DNA of 64,000 bases from Peromyscus leucopus (GCF_004664715.2 NC_051079.1:57075660-57139659); one strand, 5' to 3'; positions 13,222-25,000 are shown, counted from the first letter of the stretch. Numbers and translations: made by a program. The notes: generated by a model not told the origin, from the letters alone.

Positions 13222-13405
13222 CAGCAAAGCAGATACAGATGCTAGGATTTGAATCCTGGCTCTGTCACTTAGACCTACATGGCCTTGGTCAGTTTTCTGT
13301 GCCTCAGTTTCCCCATCTGTTAAATGGTGTTCATGCTGCCCTCCTCACCAGCTTCTGTGCAGGGTAGTCAGATACCTTACATAGAGCCTCGTAGGTGGTG
13401 GCTCG
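13222..13405 (+). mobile_element. MIR SINE
   Basis: Clear MIR core: ttgaatcctggctctgtcac, then ggccttggtcag, then gtgcctcagtttccccatct and gttaaatggtg. The 3' part (cttacatagagcctcgtagg) is diverged. MIR is an ancient mammalian tRNA-derived SINE, much older than the rodent SINEs here. Confidence 0.92.
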
Positions 13406-16400
13406 TGTGAGGTGAGCTCTCGGCTCTTCTGACTTTGGTAGGACATGAAGAGACAGCCATGTCGATGAGAGGACTCTTAAGTAATCACCAGTGTGTATTT
13501 TCATTACCCCTGCAAACTCTAGCTACTGCTTAACGGAGTAGCCCTTTCACTGTATTAAAAAAGAAGCAGCACATATTAATAGGGTATGCCCAGATAGGTT
13601 GGAGTTGGGACAGGGACAGAAATTTATTCTAACTCAAGCATGTTTATGATGAGTTCCCTAGTCTGCTGCGGAGGAACAAAAGACTCATTCTTCGGTTCCC
13701 AGAGCGAGGATTAGCAGGGAAATAGCCTGGCTGCTATTGTCCTGTGGGATCAGATAATTTTTCATCAAGGCTTTGAAGAGGAGGCGGAGTTCCCCCGCAC
13801 AGGTGCTCCTGTTTCAGTGGTGGGTAAAAAACATCTTCCACCTGGATAGACGTGTTAGCGAGGCCCTTTACAAATTAGGGGCCATGTACCTCAATAGGAC
13901 CCAGGCCTCGTTGTTGATCAACCACCAGGGGATGGATGTTCTATGCCCCAGCTTACCAAGCTAGAAATCATCCCACAGAGAAGTTGGTCTTGTCTGTCTC
14001 CAGGTCTTTCCACGTGGCTTTAAACTGTTGTGTGCGCCCAGGCGCACTAATCTACTAAAGGCGATGTTACTATCCTTGTGAGTAGAATGGGTTTCTGAGC
14101 CCATTCCCTTCCTGTAATATTTTCATTGCCATTCAATTCCCTTGCAATACGATACCGTGATATGTTGGAAGGAAAGTCAGATGTCTAATGACAAATAATA
14201 GATTATCTAAAGATTGAATCTGGGTTCTTTAGATATTTCCTAACTGCACTGCCCCAAAATTGCAGCAACAACAACAACAACAAATTTTTCTCCTGGTTTC
14301 TGGGATAGCACAACAAAAGATTATTGTCAGGGTCAGCAAAACTATTGGCCTTAAAAATTGTAGATGGCTGATATTTTCTGCTGAGACTAGGTTTGCAGGA
14401 ACAACAGAAAGAAGGAAGCAGATCCCTTATTGACTGCCATGTGGTGCCATTTTTAGCAATCACATTTAAATATAGATTTCAGCCATAGGATGGGCTTGAT
14501 TTGAATAAAGCCTCTGTTGACTTCCAGGATCACTTGCTCGCTATAGACACCGACCGACCTGTCCTAGACAAGAGGCTGCATGATGATCTCCTTTGTCTCC
14601 AGGACTGATTGACACGTGCTGTGTCTGCTCACTTACAGCATTCTTCATATTTAATTGGGAGAAAAAAAAAAAACAAAACATTGTGACACAGCATTACATG
14701 TTCCTTGTGTACATAGAGCCTTGCTGGAGAGGAGACGTTGTTTAGCACTTGGACTTACCGCAGAGGATTCTCTCAGTCTTTTTCACTCAGCCATCTCAAC
14801 ATCCTTCATCAGGTCAGACCATGCATTTCCTGCACGGAAATTGTTACCAGCAGCAAAAATTAACATTTGGTCCTTTTAGGTTTAAAAATGAATCGAGTGC
14901 CTGGCAAGATGGGCTTCTCATATATGTACATTTCACAAGCCCTCCCCCTCCCCCAATGTACAGGCATACAACAAATGTTACTAACGGGTACTTTTAGTTT
15001 TTAAAATATGGACAACAGTACTCCACGCAGTAAAAGACTTGAGCGATTCATGCTACCCTTACGCCTCTTTTGAGTAGTTTTAGCCATGGGGCTTGGCATT
15101 GCCACCATTGTCTTGGTGCCAAAAAATATCCGCAGCGGCTGTCGCATTCTAGGACTGGAGGGTTGTCTCGAAAACTCCGCAGTGAGCTTACAGGGTGTGC
15201 TCCGCGCCGCTATCTCTTTGAAATATTGGAGAAATGGAATCTCGAGCTCCTTCAAAGAGCCCGTGTGGTTGAGGGGCTGAGAGTGGGCGGTAAATAATGG
15301 GGAGAGGAGGAAATAGGCTCTGTGTGCCAGCCAGTTGATATCAGTGACAAAATCCATGCCTGACATAGAGGAAACACAGATATTTAGGGGCCTTTGTGTC
15401 CCTGAACATACATAGTTACTTAAGGGTCCTACTCAGACATCTTATCAGTGAGCTTCAAAGTTTCATTATCTTGAAACAAACATTCCAGTGAATTTGAAAC
15501 AGAAAATTTATATCAAGACCATGCCTAATTTTTAATGGACAAACTACATGAAATACTTGATTTTTTTTTTTTCTGGAAACTGAGGTGCCATTTTAAAATG
15601 GCTGCTTCTTATCATTTGAAAAATGATAGAGCTAAGAAAACCTGATGCTTGAGAGGTCCTGGGGCTTTGTCCACAATCCCTGATTACTTTGCTACCAGGG
15701 TTTTGGGCTCTGAGGGCAGATTTATAGATGAATTTGGGAACAAAAAGCTGCAATAAAGTTAAAGGCTCACACTATTAGAATGAAATGTGTTCGCTCAGGA
15801 TCTCCGCGGCGATCCATTTGATGGTAAAAGTGGATGGTACAGATGAAACCTGCACAAGGAGCATAATCCTTGGGAAAAAAATATAAAAAACCAGTCCACC
15901 TCCCAGCCTCCTGCTGGCTGCGCTGCCTCTTTGGTGCCTCGCAGACTTCGACAGAGTCCTGGACTGGTGCCCGTTGATGTCATGGAAACACTCAAATTAC
16001 GGGAGAATGATTCATGTCTGTGCTGTTCTCTCCTCCTCCCCCACACAAACAGGAGTAGATTTTTAACCCTGACAACTTGTAATTTGCAGTGGGTTTATTT
16101 TTGTATCTGGATAAATATTTTTTAACAAGCAAAATTAAGATTAAGCAGTCTGTATCTGATATGATAGTAAAGACTGCTGGGCCCATGGAGCCAAGAGTGC
16201 TTTGGGGACTCTCTGCCGCGTGAATTCATATTTTCCTCCTCCTGCCTCTGACCTCCTCCCTTCCCTTCCTAGCCCATTGCTCGTTCTTTTCTCTTCTTTC
16301 TGTCTCTTCTACACCCTATCTGTTTCTGTCTCACTCTCCTGTTCTTGTGTTTGTCCTTCCTGTTTTCATTATCCTAATAGAAGGAGTGGCCCCAGCTTGT

Positions 16401-17904
16401 GGGTATATAGCAAGACAAATGGTGGTAGGAAAATGGTTCTCCCCAATTTTGTTTGTTAGAGATGAGTTCTGGAATAAGATCAGGTGGTAATTTCCTTCAG
16501 AAAAAAAAATAAATGGAACAAAAACTGGTCATTTTATCTTAGGTCTATATTTTACAATTCGATATTTGGAAATTACGAAAACAGGACATTAGATTTTTAT
16601 TTCCTACAAGGTCAAAGCACTTTAAAAAAATAAACAACTTTTCTGTCTGCCTACCTGTCTGTCTGCCCAAGAAGTGGTTAAATAGTGACTGTCATGTCCA
16701 AATCAAATATGTCATGGTATACTTGAAGATTTTTTTGTCTGTAAGAGCATAAGGAAGGACCTGTGTTTTTGATATTGCTCATTAAAGTCATGTCACTATT
16801 ACTACAGTAATGGTTACAAAGAGCAGTTAAAGGGTAGGGTAGCTTACATGACACAAATGGCTAAGGATCTCTGTGTGACCATATGTGCAGCGGGCACAGG
16901 TAAGCTCACCTGCACAGTCACATACGGAGGAGTTCCTCCTTTCTATCCTGCAGGACTGTCACTCTGTGTGATGGTATCTCACTTCACTGGAGTTGAGGCT
17001 GATAAGGGCATTGATTTTACACTTTGCATGGAACACAGTAGAAGAAGTATAGTATTCCTAAGTTTGAGTTTTGTTAAAATCAGTAGAAAAGTTAATACAG
17101 GGGTGGGGTGGGTGCCTAAGACTCCAAACTTGTTCTCTTTGAAAATAATCCTCCATTGGATGTGTTAATATAGTGACATGGACATGGGGCACACTTTACA
17201 CCAGAGCTAGAATTCCCGAAAGACACATTCTGTGTGTGCTGTCAAGGAGGCTTATTCTGATAACATTGACATTGAACCCAAAGAGAAAATGACTACTGTT
17301 CCTGTCGGCATTCGTGTTGAGTGGAGAAGGGAAAATCTGGGGGTTGTAAACTTTAACAGGATGTTGGTTCAGCTCCTCAAAATAGAAGCTTTGAATTTCC
17401 CCTTTGGGATAGGAGACTAGTGCTCTGCTGTCTATAAAGTACAATGTACCTCTGAACACTAGTCTCGGGAGAAGTGTTCTTCAGTTTGGGTGGAGTGGAA
17501 TCTGAGCATTAGCTTGCCCCACTGGTCCCATGTCATTTGGCATGGTCAGTTTTCTAGATCAACCCTTCGATCATCCCCAGCTGGATTCAACCACACCTCT
17601 TGTAATGCAATTTCTCTTAAGGTCTAAACAGAAGAAACGTGCGCCCTTGGGTTTGTCCGCACATGGGGCTCAGTTGCAGTGAGATAGATTCTCTACCTGT
17701 CCTGAGCAGTCTAGAGATAGATGTGGAGTTTGGAACCTGGACAAGACATTCAAAAGCCTGATCCTAGGACCCGCTGGGTCTCCTGGTAGAATCTGAACTT
17801 GGATTCAGAATAGGTGATTTTCCCAAGTCCCCTTTCCCATGAGTTCTCTCCATCATCGTGTTGATCATGATGAGGATCACTCCTGGGAAAGAGAGTTTTC
17901 AAAA
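13406..17904. other. SINE-free intron upstream of the exon, with CpG-enriched patches
   Basis: No rodent SINE seen. There is a short (CAA)n at 14265-14282, an A run at about 14663-14675 and a CpG-enriched patch at about 15105-15300 (findings). No exon recognised. Confidence 0.55.
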
Positions 17905-17936
17905 GGGAGGAGAGAGAGGTGGGGGGGGGAGGGGGC
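17905..17936 (+). repeat. G-rich low-complexity run about 0.5 kb before the exon
   Basis: gggaggagagagaggtgg continues into a nine-G run, an A and five more G. In the Tcf4 pre-mRNA this could form a G-quadruplex, although it lies about 480 bases from the acceptor. Confidence 0.8.
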
Positions 17937-18386
17937 TTAGAATTTCGAACAGTGTCTTTGCTAGTTTCACCATCTGGAGAGCCCGTGATTGATTAGCTCT
18001 GGCCTCCCCATTAAGTGTCAATATAATCAATGGGAATTACCAGGCTAGGGTCATTACATAGATCATTTGCCTGCTGTGTAAATAAAAATGAAATTGTTCA
18101 AATTTTGTGAGAGAGAAAGAAAGTGAAAATAAGGAATGACAATTTGTTTGTTAGAGAAAGTGGAGGCCACTGGAATGACAGTTTTTGGAAGTGTGGAGCA
18201 GTTTGGCTAAGAATAGGAATGAAGGATATTTTTTTCCAGTTTCTTGTCGCCAGAGTGAGAAAGTGTTATTCCCTGTCTTGCTTGCATACATTGCCAGTAG
18301 TGCCTCCTTTACGTATGTAAACATCGGGGACGGGGAGTGGATATCTGTTACCTGCAGGGGAGGTTTTCTTGAGAGGAAAAGCACGA

Positions 18387-18416
18387 TTTATACTGTTTTA
18401 TTGTTTCTCTTGGCAG
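18387..18416 (+). promoter_or_regulatory. Tcf4: 3' splice site (acceptor) of the Tcf4 exon
   Basis: The bases before the exon are a T/C-rich tract (tttatactg, then ttttattgtttctc) ending in ttggcag. No other AG occurs in the last 25 bases before the exon, which fixes the exon start at 18417. Fit of the Tcf4 reading frame across the junction supports it. Confidence 0.9.
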
Positions 18417-18478
18417 GCAAAGCAGAAAGGGGCTCCTACTCATCTTATGGGAGAGAAAACGTGCAGGGTTGCCACCAG
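18417..18478 (+). CDS. Tcf4: Internal coding exon of transcription factor 4 (class I bHLH E-protein)
   Basis: Seen: a 62-base open segment bounded by a pyrimidine-rich acceptor ending in ggcag and a donor CAG|gtaagt. It starts with two bases (gc) that complete a codon begun in the previous exon, then reads K-A-E-R-G-S-Y-S-S-Y-G-R-E-N-V-Q-G-C-H-Q and ends on a codon boundary. Known: TCF4 has KTERGSYSSYGRE...QGCHQ at about residues 103-123 of the long B isoform, between the N-terminal activation domain AD1 and the KKVRKVPP nuclear localisation signal. The paralogues differ clearly (TCF12 has SERGSFSLYSRD; TCF3 lacks this motif), so the assignment is to Tcf4. TCF4 binds E-box DNA as a homo- or heterodimer in the nucleus and acts in neural, lymphoid and plasmacytoid dendritic cell development. 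Odd: an Ala (gca) stands where I recall Thr in human and mouse. The length is not a multiple of three, so skipping this exon alone would shift the frame. The bHLH domain is encoded downstream, outside the window. Confidence 0.96.
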
Positions 18479-18484
18479 GTAAGT
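18476..18484 (+). promoter_or_regulatory. Tcf4: 5' splice site (donor) of the Tcf4 exon
   Basis: CAG|gtaagt matches the metazoan U1 consensus at every position. It follows the His-Gln codons that end this segment of TCF4, so the next exon should start in phase 0 (the QSLLGG segment, not present in the window). Confidence 0.93.
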
Positions 18485-20991
18485 GCCCCTCTGGGTTGGG
18501 GAAGAGCTGAAAGTTAACCTGGGACATGAGAGGGCTGAGCAGCTGTGACTGTGATGTCTGTTCAGTTGTGATACTGAGGTGCGCGGAGGGAGGGTAGAGA
18601 GCCTCCCGATGACTGTCTTTAAGGAATGAAGTAACCCAGAGCTTAGAACTCACAAACATCTTGTTTTTAGAGCTTGGCGGAATCAAAACTACATCCACGG
18701 GCTTGTTTCTCATCAGCCAGTACCCCGGTACTGTGGTATTGTTTGCGAAGCAGCTAGGTCCGTGAAAGTAGGTCCATCAAAAAGAGTTTATTTGCAATTA
18801 AGAACTTAACAATTTCTCACCCAAGAAATGCTCAGTGTGTCAGATGCTGGGATGTGGGTGGGGGGTGGCTCTAAATTACAGTTTCCTTAGGGGTTAGATG
18901 ATGTTGTGTGAAAACAGGGTGGGATTGAGAGATAAAAATGTCTGCGAAAATATGATTTGTTGTCCTTTTTTTGTTTGTGGATTGTTTTTGGCCGGAAGTC
19001 AAGGCCAGCAGGCTAACAGCAAAGGGAAGCATGCGTGAGTTAGGAAAAGAAGAGTACTTTAATTAAATAATAAAATGTCAGTGTAGCACAATGGTATTTG
19101 TGTGTGTGTGTGTGTGTTGTGTGTGTGTGTGTGTGTGTATGCACATGTACACACTCGTGCACCCGTATGTGTATCCATACCCTGTGCATTTGTATACTTT
19201 CAACTCTCTGGAGAGCCCATTCCTGAAAATACTATCTATAGGCAAAAGTGGAAGCTTTTCCCTCAAGTCAACTCCAGTTTTATAGATTTTTTTTTCCTTT
19301 TTGAATTTTAGTCTTATTACCAGTCATGATTAAAACACACATTTTAATTTGTAGTTTTAGAGAACAGAACTGCTTTCAAAAGCTCTCACTGAAATTAATA
19401 CCCTTTAACACCCCAGTCTTGTACCATTTTATTCTTCACCCACTAAAAAAGCCGGACATTTGTTTTTAGGCAGAAAAGGGATGCTTCATCTTTTAAGCTC
19501 TCCTGCTCTCCTAGTTTCTTTAATGATATAGAAAAAAAATCCACTTGGGATTTTTTTTTTTTTTAAACAACCTGTTTATTATATCCCTTAAAAATGTAAG
19601 CCTACACATGCTTCAGTAATATAACTGGGCATTGAAGAAGGGTTCCTTTATGGGATGGATCCCTCATCTATCATGAAGGTAGAATTCTGGGGGATTGGTT
19701 CTGGAGGGTTTCTCTCCCCCTCCCCGCTGGATACATTTGCATTTTAAAAGTTGACTCCTCTGGCCCACTTGCCAATTCAGTCATACTCTGCCTCTAAAAG
19801 ATTCTCGTTGCGATGAGCCGCCCAGCGTTTGGTTGAGAACTCTTACAGGAGTGTAGCCCATGGCAGTTTGTGTGGAAAGAATTCTGCAGGGAAGAAATTT
19901 ACAGCCATTCCAGAGCAACGGAAACATCTTTGGAATGTGAGTGCACATGTTCGGGGCAGATAGCCTGGGCAACCAGCCTTGCAGAGCCGGGTCTCTGGTG
20001 TAAAGCTCTCAGTTCCTGCAGAAAAGCTGGTTCCTGTGAGTCTGGTTTCGGAGGGTCAAGGCAGAGGTCGCCAGAGTTTTGGGGAGAAGAAAGTTAACAA
20101 CATCCTTCCTTTTTGCAGATGGTCATGGCACAGGTCGCTATTTTTCGCTGGGCCCCCTTTGCTGGTCATTGAGAGAATAGGCTTCCTAGTCCCTGTATCC
20201 TTTCTTACTAATAGGAATTGGCATGATTCCTCACAGACATAGAGATTTCCTCTGCTGAGTAAGCCTGAGGCCCCTGAACTTGGGAAAGCATCATCCAGAC
20301 CGTGGGAGTCAGTGTGTGCGTGCAGTGTGAAGTCCCTTCTCCCTCCGGTTTTTTGGGAACACTTCCCTCGGGTGAAACTGAACTTATTATTATTATTCTT
20401 TTTTCAAACGCCAGGTGAGAAGCGGAGAGGGACATGGGGGGAACTGAGGTGGTTGCCTGGAGTGTGTGAGGGCTGACATTTCGGGACCTCGACTAGTTCC
20501 TATCCAGGGAAATTCTTTTGTATATTGGGGATGTTACTGCTCTTGCTTTTCTTGAGAGATTCTTCAGAATCTAGCTGGGAGTGTGGAACAGCCTTTATTC
20601 ACTCTGAGTTCGGCTTCGTGCTGGCAAGAACTGGCTCTCGGTGTGCTCAGCTTGGTCTCAGCAGTGCCCACCTATAAACAGTGCAATGCTTAAGGATAAT
20701 AAAAGGGAAATATTGAGAATTCCCTGTGTGGGGAAATAGGGCCTGGAGATGAGAATGCGTACATAGTCCGGCTTTCGGCTTTCTGTGGAATTTGAGACAA
20801 GAGCAGACCAGAGTTTCTCTCTCAGTGAGTCGGTTTCTCTTGAGCTGCATTGTTCTTTGAACCCTTGTGTACGACTTGAGCTAAACAAATCCCAAAGAAA
20901 GGCAGAGTCCCTGTGTCTTGGGCTTGGAGTCTAAACAGCAGATCACAGCTGAAATGATTCCCCACTGTGTAACAAGGTGAGTGATTCTCCA
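18485..20991. other. SINE-free intron just downstream of the exon
   Basis: Apart from the TG tract and T runs near 19552, I recognise no repeat. CpG is above the local background between about 19.79 and 20.64 kb. Confidence 0.5.
19099..19138. repeat. Interrupted (TG)n microsatellite
   Basis: TG tract broken by one extra T, then gtatgcacatgtacacac. No SINE recognised beside it. Confidence 0.93.
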
Positions 20992-21013
20992 GGAGGGAGG
21001 GAGGGAGGGAGGG
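20992..21013 (+). repeat. (GGGA)n tract
   Basis: Five GGGA/GGAG units in the gene-sense strand. Four or more G-triplets with one-base spacers make a G-quadruplex possible in DNA and pre-mRNA. Confidence 0.95.
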
Positions 21014-21316
21014 ACGCCTTTGTTTTCTCCTGTTGCCAGTTAGTGAAATGCTGGACAGAAAACCTTTAGATGGCCTGGCCCCAGGAGCTGCGGAGCTGCC
21101 TGCCTTTTCATAGGATAACAATGTAGTCTGTGAACCCGAAGGGATGAGCAGTGTTCTATGGGAGCATGCTTATTCTAGTCCCAGTGGCTTTTGGCTCATC
21201 CCACACAAACAGTGGTGGTAAGCAACAGGTAGTGAACCGCTGTCCTGGAGGATTTACTTGTTATTGTGAGATGTCGAGGGTTACAAAAGTACATCACTGT
21301 GATATATATGCATTCA

Positions 21317-21373
21317 GTGTGTGTGTGAGAGAGACAGAGACAGAGAGGCAGAGAGAGGGAGAGAGAGAGAGAG
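21317..21373. repeat. (TG)n/(GA)n purine-rich microsatellite
   Basis: A short TG tract passes into imperfect GAGA/CAGAGA units. Confidence 0.95.
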
Positions 21374-22063
21374 CATAACCGATGGACGTGTTTCTCTTAA
21401 GAATTTAATATTAATAGCAATAGACATGGTTTTCTAAAAATTGATATTTTATCAGGAAAATAAAAAGCCATCAGGTTCTTTATTATCAATTAATTTGGAT
21501 TCATTAAAAACGAGCAGCAATATAAATAAGCACATCCATATACTTCCATGTGAAGTTATCAGAAATACACATACTGACTTTTTGCAACTTGGGAAATTGT
21601 GTAGACAAAAGTGCCTTTTCAAGGCTCTCTCACAAAACACAGAGAAACTAATTTACATCAAATTGGTGTACGGAAATCACACCCCAGTTTTAAGTTTTTC
21701 TTGCCAACTCACAACCTCATATTACTTTTACTGGCAGAGAAAATAAAATTTATAATGGAAAGTTTGACAGAGACACAAATGAGTGAAAATAAACTTTTTC
21801 ACAAGTTAGCCCAACCTTAATCCTGTAAGAGCCAGCATTTAATTCCTAGTGGATAACATTGCAAATAACAGAAAGAAGGGGAAAAAAGGAGTCACTCGCC
21901 TTTGATATCTTTTTTTCCTGTGCTGAATAGGATCAGTTTGCAGACATTTCATTTTTGCCAAATTCTACTACTTTTTAAATGCAAGATTAGGTCGGCAGAA
22001 TCGGTAATCTTGAGTGTGGACGTTTTCACCCTGAATAGAAGTTTGACAATGGTGACTAGGAGG
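21374..22063. other. AT-rich intron, nothing specific recognised
   Basis: No interspersed repeat or gene identified. Confidence 0.5.
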
Positions 22064-22064
22064 G

Positions 22065-22142
<78 letters not shown>

Positions 22143-22149
22143 AGAGAGA
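22064..22149. repeat. Compound (TG)13(GA)30 microsatellite
   Basis: A perfect TG tract abuts a GA tract interrupted once (gaggagag). TG tracts favour Z-DNA and long GA tracts favour triplex DNA, so this is a candidate non-B DNA site. Confidence 0.97.
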
Positions 22150-24062
22150 ATGGCTGGGAAGCTTAGTGCTAAGTTCTGTCAAGTGAGTGTTTCAGGAGCT
22201 GGCCTGAAGCCTTTCGAACTCCCCAGGCGATTGACTGTATAGCTAAGTTTGACCTTTTCAGATAATGTTCTGCTGAATTATGTACCCTTATTCTGATACT
22301 TTTTCCAAAATCTGTCTGTCATTCCTACTGACCTTGATAAAGCTTTTGACTTCTTGCCTTAATTAGATTATTCAAGGCATGGATCTATATTACATACGAC
22401 CTCCATTTCAAAGACACTGAAATTTTGTGATAAGCTGAAATCTCGGTCGGGCATTCCTGAACTGACAAGCCAAGCCCACACCTCGGTCCCTCTAGGAAGT
22501 AGTTGAGGCCCAGGTTGCCCTCAGCCATGCTTGCTTCCCTTCAAGCAGCTATGGACGTAGCACTGTGCTGGTAATGTTAGACGTGTAGATATGAAAACTG
22601 ATAGAATGGAGTTAAAATTATACCGAATTAAGCTAGCAGACTCCTGTCAAATTTCAGAAGCTTTAAGTCTGTCGAGGAAAGAAGTCATTTCTTTTTGTAA
22701 CTTAGTTTGTAATTCACTGAAACTAAACGTGTCCTTGACTCTGAAATGAATTATAGATTTAAGAATGGGGGTTTTCTTCTAATTATTTGATGGGGGGGTG
22801 TAAAAAGCATTACAGCTGATGTAATTCTAATGCTTTGGTCCTTTTTAAAGTCCCTCCCCCAAAATCAAAATAGAAAAAATAGATATAAGTTAAAAAGACA
22901 CAGACTCTTTCAGTCAGCCATGAAAATGACTACTTACACTCTGCGGAGCTGAAACCTATTTTGATTTTTAAAAAGATGTGGTCTTTGGATGCTTGTGACT
23001 TGGTCCAGCCTTGATCCTCTGTGTTGTTCCTGAGAGTGGTTCTATGTCCTCCCCGCCCCAGCCCTCTGCTTTCCCTTTGTGACATTTCTGCTAATTTCCC
23101 ATTATTTATGTTCATTGAATATTGGCTACCACCAGGGCTCCAGAAACTCCTGGAGAGCAAAGGCCAAGTCTGCTGTATCTCGCCTTGAGTATCATGTGCC
23201 CGGCAGGTTACAAATCGGAAGACCTCCCGTTTATTTTCTCAGCCTCACTGTTGGCAAACACTGGAGGCCCTGACGTTTGAACAGCAGTGTTGGGGAACTG
23301 TGTTGTGGGCATCGTTTTCTGTGCCTATGATAGTCAGAAAATGACATTTAAAGGAAGCCTTTCCTTCTAACTTGAGAGGCTCGCACAGCTTCTGTCTCGT
23401 TCCGGAGTCACACCACCGGGTTCTCTGAGCTGACTCTCTAGCTGGGCTTCACTGACTTGTTGATTTTTTTGTTTATTTTATTTTTTTTAATTCCTGCCGT
23501 TTCTTCCACATGCATAGTTGACCTTCCTCTGTCGGGAAGGTGATTGTAAATGTTTCGTGTTTCTGGTGGGGTATCAATGGAACCAGAGGTCAAAATCCTG
23601 ATCTGATCCCTTGGCCACCATGTCCGAGGGAACGGTGGGGCAGGATGTTTGCAACCCGGATGGCTTTGGACATTTCAGGCTCTGAGTTCGCTCGGAGTGT
23701 GCTACCGTGGCTGTCCCGAAGCGGTGGTTGGTAGGCAGCAGCCTATCCTTTTGCAGAGTTCTAATATAACCCGCTTTCAAAAGATACCCAACACTCACTA
23801 AAGCAGAAAATGTATCTTTTCTTTCATCGTATTGATCAGTGTCTATTACAGTCTTCTAGGGATGTGTTGGGTACTCAGGAGAAAGAAAAAGGGATCCCTT
23901 TTATCCCCACTGACTTCTTCCTGTTTGGATGTTAAAGAGGGACCAAGGATTTGTGTTCATGTTCATATTCCTCCATGTATACATACATGCATCTACCTAT
24001 CTATCATTTCTGTCCGTCCGTCTGTATATCATCCATCCTCTATGTGTGCTTGACTAAGATTG
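22150..24062. other. Intron, nothing specific recognised, one CpG-enriched part
   Basis: About 14 CpGs fall between 23.38 and 23.74 kb, well above the surrounding sequence. No exon or repeat is recognised. Confidence 0.5.
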
Positions 24063-24128
24063 TCTCAAACTTTCAAGCTCAGTTGATCTCCACACCATCC
24101 TGAGTAGCTAGAGCTATAGACATGTATG
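24063..24128 (-). mobile_element. Old 7SL-derived SINE fragment
   Basis: Read on +: tctcaaactttcaagctcag, then cctgagtagctagagctata and gacatgt, the reverse of an early B1/7SL monomer. Short and diverged. Confidence 0.6.
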
Positions 24129-24996
24129 TTTTTATTTTACATTCACCGAAGGAACATTTTTAAGAACCCAGAAAATTTGAAAAACTAATAAAATGAAATG
24201 TCTTATATCTACCATATAAAGAGTTATTAATATTCATTATAATTTTGTGTATATAACACCTGTAAGCACATAAATTCTCAGAAAACCCCTTTTAAGTGAC
24301 AGTGCTAAGATTTCTACCCTAGATTTTTAAGGATATATCTCTTCAAAATAGAGCACATGCCTTTCTTAACTAAAATACTCTTACCATCCTAAAGAAATTA
24401 TCAGTAATTTCTTCTTCCTGATTCCTATTCAGATTGCTTCAGCTGTCTCCATAAAAACGTTCCCATTGGTTTTTACAAAGTGTCGCATTGATGCTGACAT
24501 TTGGTTTTTGTACCTCTTAATCATCTCTTTCAGATGAGAGCAGTTCCTCTTTTTGTTTGACTAGCGGTGGCCTCAAAGAGACCAGTGTGATTGCCTTTAC
24601 AGTATCCCCCCTTCTAGAAATGTGGGTTCATTTCCATGTGATGCTACTTAATTTGTACCCCACTCATTTCTCTGCCCACTGAAAATCCAGGCTTACTAGA
24701 TTCGGGCTGGGCGTTTCTGTGTAGATGATCTCGGGGGTGACATGGAGTGCGCCATTGTCGTCCCACCAGGACCCTGGACTAATGGCAGTGCTCATTGGAT
24801 CATCTGCTTAGCCCGACAGTCACTAGGTCACTCTGTCATAAAGAAAGCTTTTCTGTCTTACAAGCGGTGGCCCTTTGGTAGTAGGTAATTACGTTTGTCC
24901 TCCACAAGCTATTCCCTGGGTGGTTTTAGCCTGTGTTGATGAAACCTATGTGAATCACTGCATTTTAAGTGGGATGTGCTTTAATTAATTAATTAA

Positions 24997-25000
<4 letters not shown>

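Larger units (their letters stand above)
1..18416 (+). other. Tcf4: Upstream Tcf4 intron (3' part)
   Basis: Everything before the exon is inferred to be intron. The preceding coding segment of TCF4 (YGDGTPYDHM...) was looked for on the + strand and not seen, so this intron is longer than 18.4 kb. SINEs are nearly absent apart from a cluster at 9.7-10.8 kb. Microsatellites, one MIR, one CTCF-like site and several CpG-enriched patches are listed separately. Confidence 0.85.

Noticed and set aside
13563..13585. gcagcacatatta resembles the start of U6 snRNA.
   Set aside because: Only about a dozen bases match; the conserved U6 middle is absent.
13917..13934. accaccaggggatgg as a CTCF site.
   Set aside because: The right half of the motif (ggcgc) is missing.
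15043..15297. Open frame in the CpG patch that would join the Tcf4 exon in phase through a ggcg|gtaaat donor.
   Set aside because: The frame has no ATG (its apparent start is TTG) and has stops just upstream. The ATG frame at 15086 stops before the donor. The donor is weak (A at +5), and a phase match has a one-in-three chance.
17173..17190. gacatggacatgggg resembles the GDMDMG codons of the next Tcf4 exon.
   Set aside because: It lies upstream of the exon, lacks flanking splice sites, and the surrounding codons do not match.
18185..18517. 110-codon open frame across the Tcf4 exon.
   Set aside because: Only the 62-base exon part is TCF4. The rest reads through the acceptor tract and the donor into intron.
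24541..24600. Acceptor-like ctctttcag followed by an ATG.
   Set aside because: The frame stops after eight codons and no usable donor follows.
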